This document shows positions 24,247-34,640 of a DNA stretch of 64,000 bases, in pieces; the first letter of the stretch is position 1, and each line of letters starts with the position of its first letter. Made by a program: the position numbers and the translations under genes. The DNA is taken from NCBI RefSeq assembly GCF_023159225.1, contig NC_063162.1:89985880-90049879 (forward strand), read 5' to 3'. The notes below the pieces were generated by a model. That model worked only from the letters and a program-made list of their open reading frames with translations. It was not told the DNA's origin and did not search any database. Origin of the DNA: Perognathus longimembris pacificus (lineage: Eukaryota; Chordata; Mammalia; Rodentia; Heteromyidae).

Positions 24247-24425
24247 ATTTTTATTTTTTAATATAATTTTACTGTTATTAAGTTGTACAGAAAGGTTACT
24301 GTTTCATAAGTCAAGTAATAAGCACATTTCTTTTTTTGGACACTGTCACCCCCTCCCCCTTCACTTTCCCCTCCTGTCCTTACCCATAAGTGTTTCAAGA
24401 AATTTTAAAACCTGACAATAGTTTC
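24247..24425 (-). mobile_element. L1 3'-end fragment, older lineage
   Basis: The reverse complement has a polypurine tract (from 24348-24385) and TATGAAACAGTAACC followed by an A/T-rich end, matching the tails at 14.5 and 17.3 kb. Confidence 0.65.
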
Positions 24426-24672
24426 TTTTCTTGACATTATTCTTAAAATGTCATGCAGAGTTTGTCTCATTCTTAATCCCATATGCCTCCCCATAACTCC
24501 CACGTAAGTATTTTAAAAACTAAGCATAATGTGGAGGTACACTAGTTTTAATTTACCTCTTCTCTTACCACTTTTGGTTATAATCTTCTCAGTGCCTCAA
24601 CTTGTTATAGCAAGGAGACCTTGACTGCGAAGCATTTCAATTTTTGAAAACACCTACACTTTTAATGTTTCA

Positions 24673-24673
<1 letters not shown>

Positions 24674-24710
<37 letters not shown>
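24674..24710. repeat. (CA)n microsatellite
   Basis: About 18 uninterrupted CA units. Confidence 0.95.
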
Positions 24711-24713
<3 letters not shown>

Positions 24714-24982
24714 AATCTATCTATGAATGGCTTTATCCTTTTAGCCTTTTATATATTATGAACAATAACAGAATTGAAATTAGAGAAGATATTCAATTGT
24801 GGATTTCTCACCTGCCATACTGGCAGGTCTTAGTACATGATTTCGACCAAGCATGGTGTAAATAAACAAATAAATAAATGAAAAAAATTATAATTTCTAT
24901 GCACACATTACACAGTTGATTTGATGAAGAAAACCACTCTGTCAGTCCAGTGTTAGCATCAGTTATTAAAAATCATTGTGTG

Positions 24983-25045
24983 AGTCAGGCACCAGTGACT
25001 CAGGCCCTGAGTTCAAGCTCCAGAACCAGCACACACACAAAAATT
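24983..25045 (+). mobile_element. fragment of a composite SINE
   Basis: AGGCACCAGTGACTCAGGCCC then TGAGTTCAAGCTCC. The middle of the element is deleted, joining a B1 head to the ID end. Confidence 0.5.
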
Positions 25046-25117
25046 GAGCCAGCTGTTTCCTTGCCCTTACTTTTATAAAAATATGTATCCTAAAAAGACA
25101 AATGGTGCCTTAAAGCC

Positions 25118-25214
25118 AAGTATGGGCTAAATGTATGGTTCAATGGTACAGTGCCATGCCTAGCAAGTACAAAGTCGAGTTCAATGACCAGTACCACCAA
25201 AAAGAAAAAAAAGT
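25118..25214 (+). mobile_element. monomeric ID-like SINE
   Basis: GGCTAAATGTATGGTTCAATGG, CCTAGCAAGTACAAAG and GAGTTCAATGACCAGTACC with an A-rich tail. Confidence 0.65.
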
Positions 25215-25587
25215 AAAAATGCATGTGCTTAATTAAAGTGATTGTTATTTTCTCATTTTGCTAACAAAAGACTTGGGTCACAAACCCCAAAGTACGGTGG
25301 GGAAAGAAAATCAGAGCAGAAGTCAAGATTTTAGCCCTCACCTTTCCACAAAATACAAGTGATTCAACCTTTCTGGGCATCAGTTTTGTTTTTGTTTTCA
25401 GAAACAGGGTTAAGGAATGAGGGTTGGAAGTAGAACTTCAGTTAATTTTAAGTTTGCCTTTCTACCTACAATTTCATTAAGTCTTCATCTCTCCTCATAC
25501 TTACATAAGCAATTTGTTTCAACAGGTTTCCTTGTACATACTTTTCTTATACACTAAGTAGTAAAATGTGTGTATTATGAACTTCTT

Positions 25588-25810
25588 TTCTTTTCTTTTT
25601 TTTTTTTTTTTTTTTTTCGGCCAGTCCTGGGCCTTGGACTCAGGGCCTGAGCACTGTCCCTGGCTTCTTCCCGCTCAAGGCTAGCACTCTGCCACTTGAG
25701 CCACAGCGCCGCTTCTGGCCGTTTTCTGTATATGTGGTGCTGGGGAATCGAACCTAGGGCCTTGTGTATCCGAGGCAGGCACTCTTGCCACTAGGCTATA
25801 TCCCCAGCCC
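25588..25810 (-). mobile_element. dimeric ID-type SINE, young subfamily
   Basis: Long poly-T (25588-25617). A perfect 15-bp target duplication tattatgaacttctt lies at 25573-25587 and 25811-25825. Confidence 0.95.
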
Positions 25811-26224
25811 TATTATGAACTTCTTGAATCAGAAGAGTACACACGTGACATATACAATCGGTTAGCATGCCAAGTGTCCCTACTATACTATCAATCCTTG
25901 ATGTGTCATCTCCAAGTACTTTTAAAAAGACACTGGAAAATCTAATCCACATTTCTGATTTTACGTAAAGCACTAAAATTCCTTTATAAAGAGACTTTAG
26001 CAGCAATATCAAAAGGTCACGACCGTAAGCCATAATTCCAAGATTCCAACTAAAATGTTATCATTTTATAAATCTGTGTAAGATCTGTAAGATCTATATA
26101 TGCTGCCTTTCCCTATCTTCCTTCCTCCTCAAACTTCCTTTTCTTCCCTTCAACTTATTTTTATACTTGGCCTAATACGCTTTCAGTGTGAGGATTTGAA
26201 AAACAGTCAATTTTTACCATTCAG

Positions 26225-26318
26225 GAAGATGGATCACAAATTTAAGGCTAGCTTAGGCTACACAGAAGTTCAAGGACTAAATATATAGTAAGACTCTGAC
26301 TCAGAAAAATAAATAAAA
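26225..26318 (+). mobile_element. B1 SINE, 3' part
   Basis: TTTAAGGCTAGCTTAGGCTACA, AGTAAGACTCTGACTCAG and an A-rich tail match the latter part of B1. Confidence 0.6.
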
Positions 26319-26319
26319 T

Positions 26320-27065
26320 TATAATGCAGATCATTAAAATTATGTTTCCTTTGCAAAAGATGCCCCCATTAAAAATTAATGTGGCTCTACATTGAGCCCT
26401 TTTTGTCTTCCACGGAGAAAAAAAATCTAATGGGTAAAAACAACTTGGCAATTCAGAACTTAAATCATTTATACAATGTACAATGTATATAAACTCCTTA
26501 TAATTAAGTCCAATCTGTAATATATATTTGAAGATGTTAGAGAAATAAAATTACAGGAATAAATCTGACTTACCTGAAGAAGAAATAATCACCCACAAGT
26601 GTAATTATATGTGTATATGTACATAAATTTTAGCAATATGATCATTAAGACGCCTACTAGATAATTCCAAACCAATATAATGTATAAGGCCATGGAAAAC
26701 GATATTTGCATTAAACCTCAAGCTGATTTTCTACTTTCAGCAGCCCTAGAAATAAAAAACCTAGTCATATAGGTTTATTCTACTAGATCAAATTAGGTTT
26801 TAAAATGAAATATAAATCTCAATATGTTTATCGGTCCTCATTTTTACCAGTAAGAACTGGACCTTCCAACTAATCACTATATACATGAATATAGATATAT
26901 ATAGATATAGATCCCTAGGTTTCATGGTATAAGAATTAGGTAAGAAACTCAAATTCTTTTTCTTTTCATTAATTTGGGTAGGCTTTTAATTTCTTTTTAT
27001 AATGATCACACATACCAGGAAAACTGAGCTATATATACCCCTAGCCTGACTTTGAATTTACTTAT
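26320..27065. other. SP4 intron 3, anonymous sequence
   Basis: AT-rich sequence with a short (TATAGA)-like run near 26891-26910. Nothing else recognised. Confidence 0.5.
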
Positions 27066-27215
27066 TCATTTATTTTTGCAATGTTGAGGTTTGAACTCAA
27101 GGGTCTCATATTTTAGAAATGTAAATTCTTTATTTTTTATCTTTCCTGAAAAGGTGATGAGCAGGGGGTTTACAGTTATGTAAGTAAGATAATGATTACA
27201 TTTGTTTTTTTAAAA
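27066..27215 (-). mobile_element. ID fragment followed by an L1 3'-end fragment
   Basis: GAGGTTTGAACTCAAGGGTC (ID, 27085-27105, reverse) abuts an L1-like tail (TTTACAGTTATGTAAGTAAG region, reverse). Both are heavily decayed. Confidence 0.4.
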
Positions 27216-28411
27216 CACTGTTTGGAAATCTAAATTCTTAAAGGATCAGCAGTATCTTATTAAGTCTAAATTTTCTATGTGGGAAAACTCATATATGAAA
27301 CAGTAATTTCTACTAAAATTGACAAAGAAATTCATGAAGAAAAAGAACTATAACATGATAAACAAAATTGCTATCCACTCCCAAGTAAATTGCAGATTTA
27401 GATAGCAATAGTCCTTAAATGTTCTCAATTCTTTAACGACTGTAACTCATGAAATTCACTTTATGCAAGGATGCATAAAGACACAGTGAAAACAATGGCA
27501 AAACTTCTACCATCTTCCCTTAGTTAAAATAACGGAGGTTCTTAAGGCAGTAACAGTTGCTGTCTCCATGCTAGGCTTTAAGTAAAGTGAATCCCAATAA
27601 GGAAACAAAAAAGTAGACAGGACTTGTATTTAATTCCTACTATAACCCTAAGTAGTTGAATGTTAGATAATAGGCCTGGAGATTGGGAGTTTCAAATAAA
27701 GCCGAGGCACAGAAACACATTTTGCTGAATATGTTACACCAAGGCCAAAACAGTTCTCATTTCATAAAACTAACTATGAAGTTCCCCAACTTCAAGAACT
27801 GGTTTCATTTAACTTACCTTACAGGATTTGTTTTTTTCCATCTGTCCATATCATTCAGACATCCCCTACCTCCTGAAGAGTAAAATAGGGAGGGATGGTG
27901 GAAAAATTTAAGCCCTTTCCTTGAACCAGCTGTTACAGTCTGTTACTGGCAATTAACAATTTTTTTCAAGCCCTGGTTATACTTGTCATGAGCATGTTCC
28001 TATCTATGAAAGCTAAAAATTTATTGCAGAAAAACAGAGAATAGTACAGGGACTACCAAGGCTAGGACAAAAATGGGGAGAGGATCATACGTAAGCAGAT
28101 ACAAAGGTGCAGCTGCACTGGAAGAGTTGGACAGAGGGCATAATATCTAATAGTCTACATCACAGTATGTCAACTATGGTTAACAACAATTGAGTATTAC
28201 AAAATAATTACTTGTACAGAGCATTTTGAATGTTCCCAACACAAAAACAAAAAGCTGTCTCTGAGGTAATAGATAAGTCAATTACCCTAGTATGGTCATT
28301 ATACAATGTATACATGTATTGGCATGTCACACAGTATCTTATAAATATGTAAAAACATGTACAGATGTGTCCATTAGAAATAAAAATATATACCTTTAAA
28401 AAGTTTAAATG
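27216..28411. other. SP4 intron 3, anonymous sequence
   Basis: AT-rich. The stretch 28040-28380 (TACATCACAGTATGTCAACTATGG onward) may be an old transposon remnant but was not assigned. Confidence 0.4.
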
Positions 28412-28412
28412 A

Positions 28413-28616
28413 GAGCTGGGAATGTGGCTTAGTGGTGGAGTGCTTGCTTAGTATGCATGATGCCCTGGGTCCAATTCCTCAGTATCACATAAACAGAAAA
28501 AGCCAGAAGTGGCACTGTGGCTTAACTGGTAGAGTGCTAGCTTTGAGCAAAAGAAGCTCAGGGACAGTGCCCAGGCTGAGTTCAAACCCCAGATCTGGCA
28601 GAAAGAAAAAAAAAAT
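28413..28616 (+). mobile_element. dimeric ID-type SINE
   Basis: GAGCTGGGAATGTGGC head and both modules with an A-rich tail. It is the first of a same-strand SINE train running to 29.55 kb. Confidence 0.9.
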
Positions 28617-28622
28617 GTTTAA

Positions 28623-28870
28623 AGGAGCCAGTTACTGGTGGCTCACACCTGTAATCCTAGCTACTCAGGAGGGTGAGATCTGAGGATTGCGGTTCAAAGG
28701 CAGCTTGGGCAGAAAAAAGTTCCCTGAGACTCTTATCTCCAATTAACCACTTACCAACCAGAAATGGTGCTTTGGCTCAAAATGGTAGAACACTGCTAGT
28801 AGACTTGAGCAAAAGAGCTCAGAGACAGTGCCCGTGCCCTGAGTTCAACCTACAGACTTATGGGGGAATT
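28623..28870 (+). mobile_element. B1-ID composite SINE
   Basis: B1 head TTACTGGTGGCTCACACC, the linker CTCCAATTAACCAC, ID half GGTGCTTTGGCTCAAAATGG and end TGAGTTCAACC. Confidence 0.85.
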
Positions 28871-28964
28871 TTTTTTTTAATGTATTAGGGTTAATTTATT
28901 TCTACAAATTAAATAGCCATTCTCCTAGAAGGAAAATATAAATTACCAAAAAAGTACTTAAAAG

Positions 28965-29070
28965 CAAAGGAAACTTGAGAGTAGTGGTACAACCTTGGCA
29001 CAGCAAAGGCTGAGGCAGGAAGATTTTGAGTTACAGGCTAGCCTGAACTACAGGGAGAGAACGTGCCTCA
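28965..29070 (+). mobile_element. monomeric B1 SINE
   Basis: GGCTGAGGCAGGAAGATTTTGAG and AGGCTAGCCTGAACTACAGGG with an A tail. The next SINE inserted at its tail. Confidence 0.75.
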
Positions 29071-29084
29071 AAAAAAAATAGGGA

Positions 29085-29280
29085 GGGCTGTGAATATGGC
29101 CTAGTGGCCAGAGAGTGCTTGCCTCCTACACATGAAGCTCTCAGTTTGATTCCCCAGCACCACATATATGGAAAACGGCCAGAAGGGGCGCTGTGGCTCA
29201 TGTGGCAGAGTACTAGCCAGGGACAGTGCTCAGGCCCTGAGTCCAAGGCCCAGGACTGGCAAAAAAAAAAAAAAAAAAAA
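29085..29280 (+). mobile_element. dimeric ID-type SINE, 'CTCCTACACATG' subfamily
   Basis: Shares diagnostic bases with the copy at 11199. Target duplication aaaaaaatagggag lies at about 29071-29084 and 29273-29286. A deletion between TACTAG and CCAGGG shortens the second module. Confidence 0.92.
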
Positions 29281-29304
29281 TAGGGAGAGGGGGTGGTGGG
29301 GAGG

Positions 29305-29555
29305 GAGTGCCAGGTGCTGGTGGATCATGCCTGTAATTTCTAGCTACTCAGGAAGCTGAGATCAGGGAATGGCTAATGAAAACCAGCCAGGCAGGAAAGC
29401 AAGCCCATGAGACTCTTGTCTCCAACTAACCACCCAAAAAGCCAGAAGTGGAGCCATGTGGCTCAAGTGGTAAAGCACTATCCTTGAGCTAATAAAGCTT
29501 AGAGACAGAACCCAAGCCAAGTCCAAGCCCCAGGACAGGCACAAAAAAGGGGGGT
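29305..29555 (+). mobile_element. B1-ID composite SINE
   Basis: GCCAGGTGCTGGTGGATCATGC head, CTCCAACTAACCACCC linker and GTGGCTCAAGTGGTAAAGC in the ID half. A G-rich run (29546-29567) follows its short A tail. Confidence 0.85.
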
Positions 29556-29569
29556 GGGGGGGGGGGATC

Positions 29570-32013
29570 GCCAGCATAAATAGGTCTCAACTTCCAGGCC
29601 AATTATCTCAAGAACATAAAATAAAGTATTTGGTATTCCACTCTCAATATGTTTAAAACATAAAGCCAAAAGAAAGGTAAGAGCAACTTCACTAGTTTCA
29701 TTATACCAGCAATCCCAAACTGCTATTTTCTCCATCATCTTCTGTACCTTTAAAAAATAACAACAAAAAAAGTAAAACCCCTACTATGCTACAGTAATAA
29801 TAGTGTAAGATCTACAAACTAGGCCTCAATTAATTACTGACTTAAATTACAGATTAAACACTAACTTATAGAAATCAGAGGTAATTTCTTTGTAATAATT
29901 TTTAAAAGGCATCTGTATTTCTTTGTAACTCTATAACATAAAATTTAAAACCTTTGGGTTTCAGAAAATAAAATCAATGCAAAGTTCAATTGTCCTCATA
30001 TACTTAAATCCTATAGCATATAAACTCATTAGGCAAAAAAATTTTCCATGAAAGTAAAGGAATAACATCTAGTGAGAGGGTTAAGCACACAGTAACCCTT
30101 TGAATATGTATTTGTATTAATGAGCAAAATTCTTTCTCTGAGGTAAGTGAACCAGCTTAGCTCCCACTAGCTTCCATATTCTGCCTTCAGGTTCACTGAT
30201 GATTATTAGGCCCTTGATTCCCAACTTTATGGAGCTTTAGAATGGCCTGGAAAACTTGAAAGGCAAATTCCTTGACCCTGCAGCATCCTAAAAGATAAAG
30301 TTCCAGAATCTGGATCCTAAATTATGTACCATTCAAGTAAATCTGAGTTCAGAGATAGGAAGAACATATCCTCACAATTGTTCAGAGGAAAACTCTGGAT
30401 TCTAACAGATATTAGTAAGAACAGATGAATTGACTATTTCTAACTTAAATTACTAATTGCTCCATGCTCTCAACCATAGTTCACTAATGAATGCTTACCA
30501 GTCAAGCTAAAATGGTCAAATAACTTCTGCTTTAACAAGGCAAACTGTCATTCAGCCCACTAAAATCAGACACTTTTCTGAACTACTCTAGTTAATGCTC
30601 AGAAAGAGAACAGGAAGGCAAGTTAAGGTTAAGACAGAATCACTTACACAGAATACCATATTAGTTTTAAGGGGAAAAGTCACAGATTCAAATTGCCGGA
30701 GAGATTACTATGCTGTCAATCTAACAATATGCAACTACCTAAAATTTAAAAAAATTTAAAATTCTTCCTCAGTTACCACAATAGTGTGGTAATGCTCAAT
30801 ACCCATACAAAGATAGTGGCTAACACACTGGATAGAACAGAAAGAACATTTCAAATATCACACAAAGTTCTACAGCATAGTGCTAATCTAGAGGTAGCAG
30901 ATATCTAGATCAAAATTATAAACTAGGTTCTGAATCAGTAGGCTCTATGTGGCAATTTCCAATTTTGCACGTAAATTTTACTTATAAAAGAGCACTAGTG
31001 GGATTTTTCTGCAACTTATTTCAAGGTCATCCAGAAGTGACAAGCTTATTTATCTCATATTACCAAAATAGAAATATTTAATTAACAAGATCAGAAAGTA
31101 TCAAAGGCACTAAAACCACAGCTAAATTTTCACCAAATCACAATCAATGTAAAGAATTTAATAACTAGAAAACAAAAAGCATTAATTAGTACCAGAAGAT
31201 AGGTACCCAAAAGATTATACTACTTAATATGACTTGTTTTTCAAGTATCTATTTATATACATAACAACTGCTTTTATAATTGGTTTTAAAATATCCTGAC
31301 TACAGTTAGTTCAAATTTGAGACATTTTACAGTCTACATGTTTGCTTTCTACCAACCTCACACTAAACATCTATAAGTAATATAATATCCATAAGATTTA
31401 CTTAAATAAAAATTTCTAACCAAAGAACTATTGAATCACAATCCAGAACAAATCCTGATTGTAGGGAAAACTAGATATAAAAGTGGAGCAACTGGCAACT
31501 TAAATTTCCCTCTCAATTGTAACAGTACATAGGTTAAAACAACTCCATATAATAAAAAAGCATGAGGGACAAGATGCTGAGGGACCACAAATAACTTCCA
31601 ATTTTCAAAGTCAGCCTTATTACACAGAATGACTACTTTCATGGACTCACAACTATTTACCAATTAATTTAAACCTTTCCCTCCACAAGAGATAAACTTT
31701 GTTTTAACTAGCATTCTTTCTGAAGAGTTCAGGTATACTCAAATATGATCTCTAAATTACAGAAGATAAATGATTCTAGTCAGAAAAATTTAAATAATTC
31801 TTAAGCTTACAATTTTAGTACATACAAAAGAATACTAAAAGCTACAAAAGTAAACAGGTTGTACTAATAATTACAAAGGTTGTGGGCATAATAATCCTGT
31901 TCTGCTTCCATCCCTTATGATTATCATCTACTTCAGAGATGTGTGTCAAAGCAATAATGGTTCCTTACTAGCAACTACTTAAAAGCACTTCGAAGAGAAA
32001 AGATGTAACTTAC
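29570..32013. other. SP4 intron 3 proximal to exon 3, no repeats recognised
   Basis: About 2.4 kb of AT-rich sequence next to the exon 3 donor with no SINE, L1 or microsatellite, in contrast to the rest of the intron. Conserved intronic control sequence is possible but cannot be judged from one genome. Confidence 0.5.
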
Positions 32014-33568
32014 CTGCAACACTAGTGATTGTTACTGGAACTCCCTGCACTTGAACACCTGCAGCACCCAGGTTGGCAACGCTCACTGTTTGAAGGTTAG
32101 GCACTGATGCAAGCTGGGCAGTATTCAAAGTTATTGGGGCACCAGCAACAGCCACAGGAGCAATCTGAGCAAGAGTTGTCCCACCACTTGAAGACACTGG
32201 CGTGATAGTTAACTGTTGGGATAACCCAGCATTCTGAACTTGCAAATTTGAAAGACTCTGAATATTCTGAACCTGTACAGTTTGCCAACTGATTTGCCCT
32301 GAAGGTGTTAAAGTTGGAGCCCTGATAAGCACCTGAGTCGGATTTACTGCTTGAAGTTGAACATTCTGCAAAGGCTGCTGCTGGATGGTCTGAATAGTCT
32401 GCCCTGACTGAAGTTGAAATGACTGTGGTGGAATAGCCTGAATAATCTGCTGCTGAGGCTGTTGGATCTGGATCTGTTGTAGGATAGGCTGGCCTACAAT
32501 CTGCACTTGCTGCAAAGAATTTGACTGATCCTGTGCATTCTGTATTCCATTGGGCTGAAGCTGGCTGGAGCTCTGGGCTTCAGACTCGGTAGCTGCAGGT
32601 GTTTGCGATTCTTCAATGGTGCGTTCAGAACTACTGGCTGATGTGCTTGCATACTGGCCTGTATCTGCTGAGCTCACTAATGTGTCACTGCTAGTTAGAG
32701 ATGTAGAAGCAGTAGTTGTGCAGGTAGTGGAGGAGGAAGGAGATTCCGGCATAGTACTGGTTGAAGCAGTAGTGGTGGTGGGTGTGGAAACTAATTGATT
32801 CCCATTGGAAGTCCCACTATCAGTAGTAGTAGCAGGCTGGCCAACTTGTCCAGTCCCTCCTCCAGTAGTCACGTTGTTTATGACTGGCAAAGCTAAAGTC
32901 ACTCCTCCAATGTTAATTGGTAGAGTTGTTACAACTTGAGCCTGAGTACCTGGAAGGGTCTGTAATTGCAGCGGTATTGAAACACCAGGTCTAATTTGGA
33001 CTGGAACTGTCTGATTCGCCAGGTTTTGAGTAAGAATATTCCCAGAAGCTGTCCTGTTAGAAGCTGTGAGTATAGCTTGATTATTACCTGCAGAAATTAG
33101 CTGAATTTGACCCTGCAAATCCTGTAGAGATGAGCTGCTATTTGGGTTGATTTGAATTTGCTGACCTTCCACTGTCTGAAGTTGTGGAATCACTTGGTAC
33201 TGCACACTACCACTTGGATTTTGTACTTGTATGACTTGAAATTGACCTGGGGTGGAAGAATTACCTGATTTAGTTTTTGTAGGAGATGCACTCCCATTAT
33301 TACTGCTGGAAGAACTAGAAGTACTAGAAGATGGTTGAGAAACGTTATTTTCTTTTGAAGCAGGAGGAGTGGAGGCAACAAGTTGCCAAGCGTTTCCAGC
33401 AAGTTGCGTTGTTACCAGTTCTAGCTGTTGTGGTTGATTTTGAAGCTGCACCAATCCTTGGCTTGGATCTATAATAATTTGTTGTTGTCCAGTTGCTTGA
33501 TTTTCACCAGGAGTCCCTATTTTGCTGCAAGTAGCTGCCAGTAAAGCCAGAGGAGAGGGCTGAGAGTC
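32014..33568 (-). CDS. SP4: SP4 coding exon 3 (residues 41-558: Sp box and Q-rich activation domains)
   Basis: This 1555-bp exon begins after GGGTAG with D-S-Q-P-S-P and ends at GTT GCA G before GTAAGT (GT at 32013-32012). It carries the Sp box (S-P-L-A-L-L-A-A-T-C-S-K-I, residues 45-57). A Ser run follows (about 120-131), then a glutamine-rich domain (about 148-253), a Ser/Thr-rich linker (about 278-373) and a second Q-rich domain (about 374-503). In Sp proteins the Q-rich domains contact TFIID components and drive synergistic activation at GC boxes. The frame is intact throughout with no stop or frameshift, and the exon ends in phase 1. The Btd box and zinc fingers are in later exons outside the window. 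Full-length mammalian SP4 is about 780 residues, so about 70% of it is here. Confidence 0.97.
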
Positions 33569-34078
33569 CTACCCAAGATGGGATCATGAAGGAGAGGGGG
33601 GGAAAAAAGTGGGTGGATTTAGTGGAAACCAGTAGTTGGAAGGGGTTATTTATTTCTTTTGACAGCTCTACACATGAGAACTTACTCAGAAGCAGCAGAA
33701 AATAAACAAAAAAAAAGAAGCATAAATAAAAGCAGGTAAGAGCTATAAGAATAAGGAGGCATATCCTGTCATGTAGAGTTTAAATAAAAGAAAATCTCTA
33801 ACAAACTTTCTTAAAAGTGTTATTCCCAACTCAAAATACCCTTGGTAAAATACACAATTTTCTTACAGTCTAAGTACCTGATGTAATTTTAAACAACGTT
33901 ATACTCTCAAATATGTGCAATCTCCAGGAATGTACAATTTTAAGTTCCTCACTCATAAAAGGATGCTTTGCCTGAATAAACATTTTTATTGCTCTTTACT
34001 TCTGGGTTTTTTAAAGGACACAACTCTCTCTCTCTCTCATGTTTTGGGTTGCATTTTTTTTTACATGTTTGCTTTTAC
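33569..34078 (-). other. SP4: SP4 intron 2
   Basis: A 510-bp intron between CAG/GTAAAA and GGGTAG/GAC. It is AT-rich, contains a short (CT)n tract near 34025-34039, and has no recognisable repeat or gene. Confidence 0.9.
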
Positions 34079-34191
34079 CTGGGAGCCTGAGGTTTTAGGT
34101 TTTTTATTGTTATTCTCTGGCTCAGAGGTTTTCCCTCCTTCTGTAGCCATCGCTGCAGCCGCCGCCTCCTCCTCCTCCTCCTTCTTCTGAT
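34079..34191 (-). CDS. SP4: SP4 coding exon 2 (residues 3-40)
   Basis: This 113-bp exon is bounded by acceptor TTGCAG (AG at 34193-34192) and donor CAG/GTAAAA (GT at 34078-34077). It completes the Asp3 codon and encodes Q-K-K, five Glu, five Ala, then M-A-T-E-G-G-K-T-S-E-P and a basic, Asn-rich stretch ending T-S-G-S-Q. This low-complexity N-terminus is typical of SP4 and separates it from SP1 and SP3. The acceptor is odd: seven G stand at about -10 to -16, where pyrimidines are normal. The exon ends on a codon boundary (phase 0), which fits exon 3 starting with GAC. Confidence 0.95.
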
Positions 34192-34633
34192 CTGCAACAA
34201 ACCCCCCCAACCAACACACAGGACAACAGGTTACCAGGATTATTATTATTCGTCCTCCCTCCTCCCCTGCGCCTTCTCTCCCCCTCCACACCCCGAATAT
34301 TAATCTCCATAAACCGGCGATCCGTGCACACCGGCAGGGGGTGGGGGAGAAGAAGGAAGGGAAGAGGGGAAGATCACAAAACGTGGTTTGAAACCCGACC
34401 CACCAGCTCCAGAGCAACACCCAGAAGGAGGTTGTTCCCGCTCCGACGTGAAGACAAAACACAAGCCTCCTTCCCTCCCCCCCCCCCATTCCCTCCCTCC
34501 CTTCCTCCCTCCTCCCCTTAAAGCATCGCAGCGGCCCGGGGGTAGGGGGAGAACCGAGCAGGGTCTGGGGAGGGAGGGTGGGAGGGAGGGAAGGAGGCGG
34601 CGAAGGAGATCAAGGGGGGTGGAGAATACGTAC
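34192..34633 (-). other. SP4: SP4 intron 1
   Basis: A 442-bp intron from GTACGT to TTGCAG. It is GC-rich near the donor and contains long polypurine/polypyrimidine runs (about 34480-34520 and 34560-34620) of CCCTCC/GGGAGG type. No other gene is recognised in it. Open frames seen here on both strands are by-products of high GC. Confidence 0.9.
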
Positions 34634-34640
34634 CGCTCAT
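34634..34640 (-). CDS. SP4: SP4 coding exon 1 (seven coding bases, M-S-first base of D)
   Basis: On the minus strand the start codon is at 34640-34638, followed by AGC G and then the donor GTACGT, whose GT is at 34633-34632. The split codon is completed by AT at the start of exon 2, giving M-S-D-Q-K-K, the SP4 N-terminus. The start has G at -3 and A at +4, a moderate Kozak context. Another ATG begins seven bases upstream in a different frame (see the overlapping uORF). The transcription start was not determined, so only the coding bases are listed. Confidence 0.93.

Larger units (their letters stand above)
1..34640 (-). other. SP4: SP4 gene, 5' part (coding exons 1-3 and part of intron 3)
   Basis: The three coding exons at 34640-34634, 34191-34079 and 33568-32014 join in frame into the N-terminal 558 residues of SP4, a GC-box-binding Sp/KLF transcription factor that is abundant in neurons. 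Intron 1 is 442 bp, intron 2 is 510 bp, and intron 3 runs from 32013 past the left edge, so it exceeds 32 kb. No sequence for the Btd box or the C2H2 zinc fingers is present, so the DNA-binding half lies beyond position 1. The non-coding part of exon 1 extends to the right of 34640 to an undetermined start site in the CpG island. The protein matches what I remember of mammalian SP4 much better than SP1 or SP3. Confidence 0.95.

Noticed and set aside
32616..32798. Plus-strand frame inside SP4 exon 3
   Set aside because: Shadow of the Ser/Thr-rich SP4 coding sequence on the other strand.
31979..33454. SP1 or SP3 as the identity of the Q-rich exon
   Set aside because: The N-terminus with Glu5-Ala5 and the order of Q-rich motifs fit SP4. 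SP1 and SP3 have different N-termini and linkers.
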